From assembly GCA_020056865.1 (NCBI GenBank), contig JAGVGX010000004.1, forward strand, positions 1-5,838: 5,838 nucleotides of DNA, read 5' to 3'. Shown here in pieces: positions 5,745-5,838 of the stretch. Source of the stretch: Desulfobacterales bacterium. Lineage in GTDB: Bacteria; Desulfobacterota; Desulfobacteria; Desulfobacterales; BuS5. Position numbers and translations under genes: made by a program. Each line of letters starts with the position of its first letter. Position 1 is the first letter of the stretch. The notes under the pieces are model-generated. The model worked only from the letters and a program-made list of their open reading frames with translations. It had not been told where the DNA came from and made no database searches.

Positions 5745-5815
5745 TTATTTTTTTTAAATGCCTTGATTTTGAACAAAAATTATGATTTATGTGTGAACAC
5801 TATATAAGTAACTAT
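5731..5815. repeat. 8-bp inverted repeat ATAGTTAC / GTAACTAT
   Basis: ATAGTTAC (5731-5738) is matched by its reverse complement at 5808-5815, 69 nt further on. The four bases TTAC (5735-5738) are shared with the 10-bp repeat at 5667-5744. In DNA this AT-rich, chance is a real alternative. Confidence 0.4.
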
Positions 5816-5838
5816 ACAGTTATTTAAATAAAACATAA

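Larger units (their letters stand above)
5421..5838. other. Gene-free AT-rich region downstream of the tRNA
   Basis: No convincing coding sequence is seen in these 418 nt on either strand. Base composition shifts sharply from the genes before it: only 10 of the 60 bases 5701-5760 are G or C. The region contains several short inverted repeats and one TTGACA hexamer, listed separately. No copy of the tRNA 3' end and no integrase fragment is present. It may be the control region of a gene starting beyond 5838, or the edge of inserted DNA. Confidence 0.7.

Noticed and set aside
5790..5801. Second copy of the lysC-end palindrome (TGTGTGAACACT)
   Set aside because: It resembles the 2145-2159 site but is one base shorter in the centre and has only 4-bp arms; similarity at this level is expected by chance in AT-rich DNA.
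5421..5838. CRISPR array or tandem iterons in the AT-rich tail
   Set aside because: No regularly spaced direct repeats of useful length are present; only short GTTAY words and inverted repeats are seen.

Overview
The window carries six protein genes, one probable small membrane ORF and one tRNA, all on the + strand, followed by a gene-free AT-rich tail. The sequence suggests a Gram-negative anaerobe of the Deltaproteobacteria/Desulfobacterota, probably near the sulfate-reducing Desulfobacterales. This is an inference from three things: the nnr-tsaE-lysC gene order, selenocysteine biosynthesis, and a GmhA-type heptose isomerase in moderately AT-rich DNA. No rRNA or lineage-specific marker is present to prove it.

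Region 1 (1-2145) is a tightly packed housekeeping operon. It holds the 3' part of the NAD(P)H-hydrate dehydratase gene, cut by the window edge; tsaE, which overlaps it by 41 nt; and an aspartokinase gene (lysC) 23 nt further on. lysC contains two unusual elements. One is a run of 13 A that would truncate the enzyme if polymerase slipped. The other is an excellent in-frame Shine-Dalgarno/ATG pair, backed by a second one, exactly between the kinase and ACT domains. This suggests that a separate regulatory (beta) subunit is made.

Region 2 (2146-5310) begins with a short gap containing a 15-bp perfect palindrome and a possible 30-residue single-pass membrane protein. It continues with selA (selenocysteine synthase), gmhA (sedoheptulose-7-phosphate isomerase, sharing ATGA with the selA stop) and a 318-residue protein. 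That last protein resembles deoxyhypusine synthase in overall motif order but appears to lack its catalytic lysine region. It is the least understood gene here and the best candidate for new biology.

Region 3 (5311-5838) holds a complete tRNA-Arg(CCG) with encoded CCA, then about 420 nt of very AT-rich DNA with no convincing gene. The tail contains several inverted repeats, including two mutually exclusive pairings, and a possible promoter. It could be the upstream control region of a gene beyond the window or the edge of an element inserted at the tRNA. The window does not decide between these.

Functionally the genes cover metabolite repair, tRNA modification (t6A), aspartate-family amino acid synthesis, selenocysteine-tRNA formation and LPS heptose supply. 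The first three form a conserved housekeeping set. The selA-gmhA-DHS-like set looks like a second transcription unit without an obvious shared pathway.
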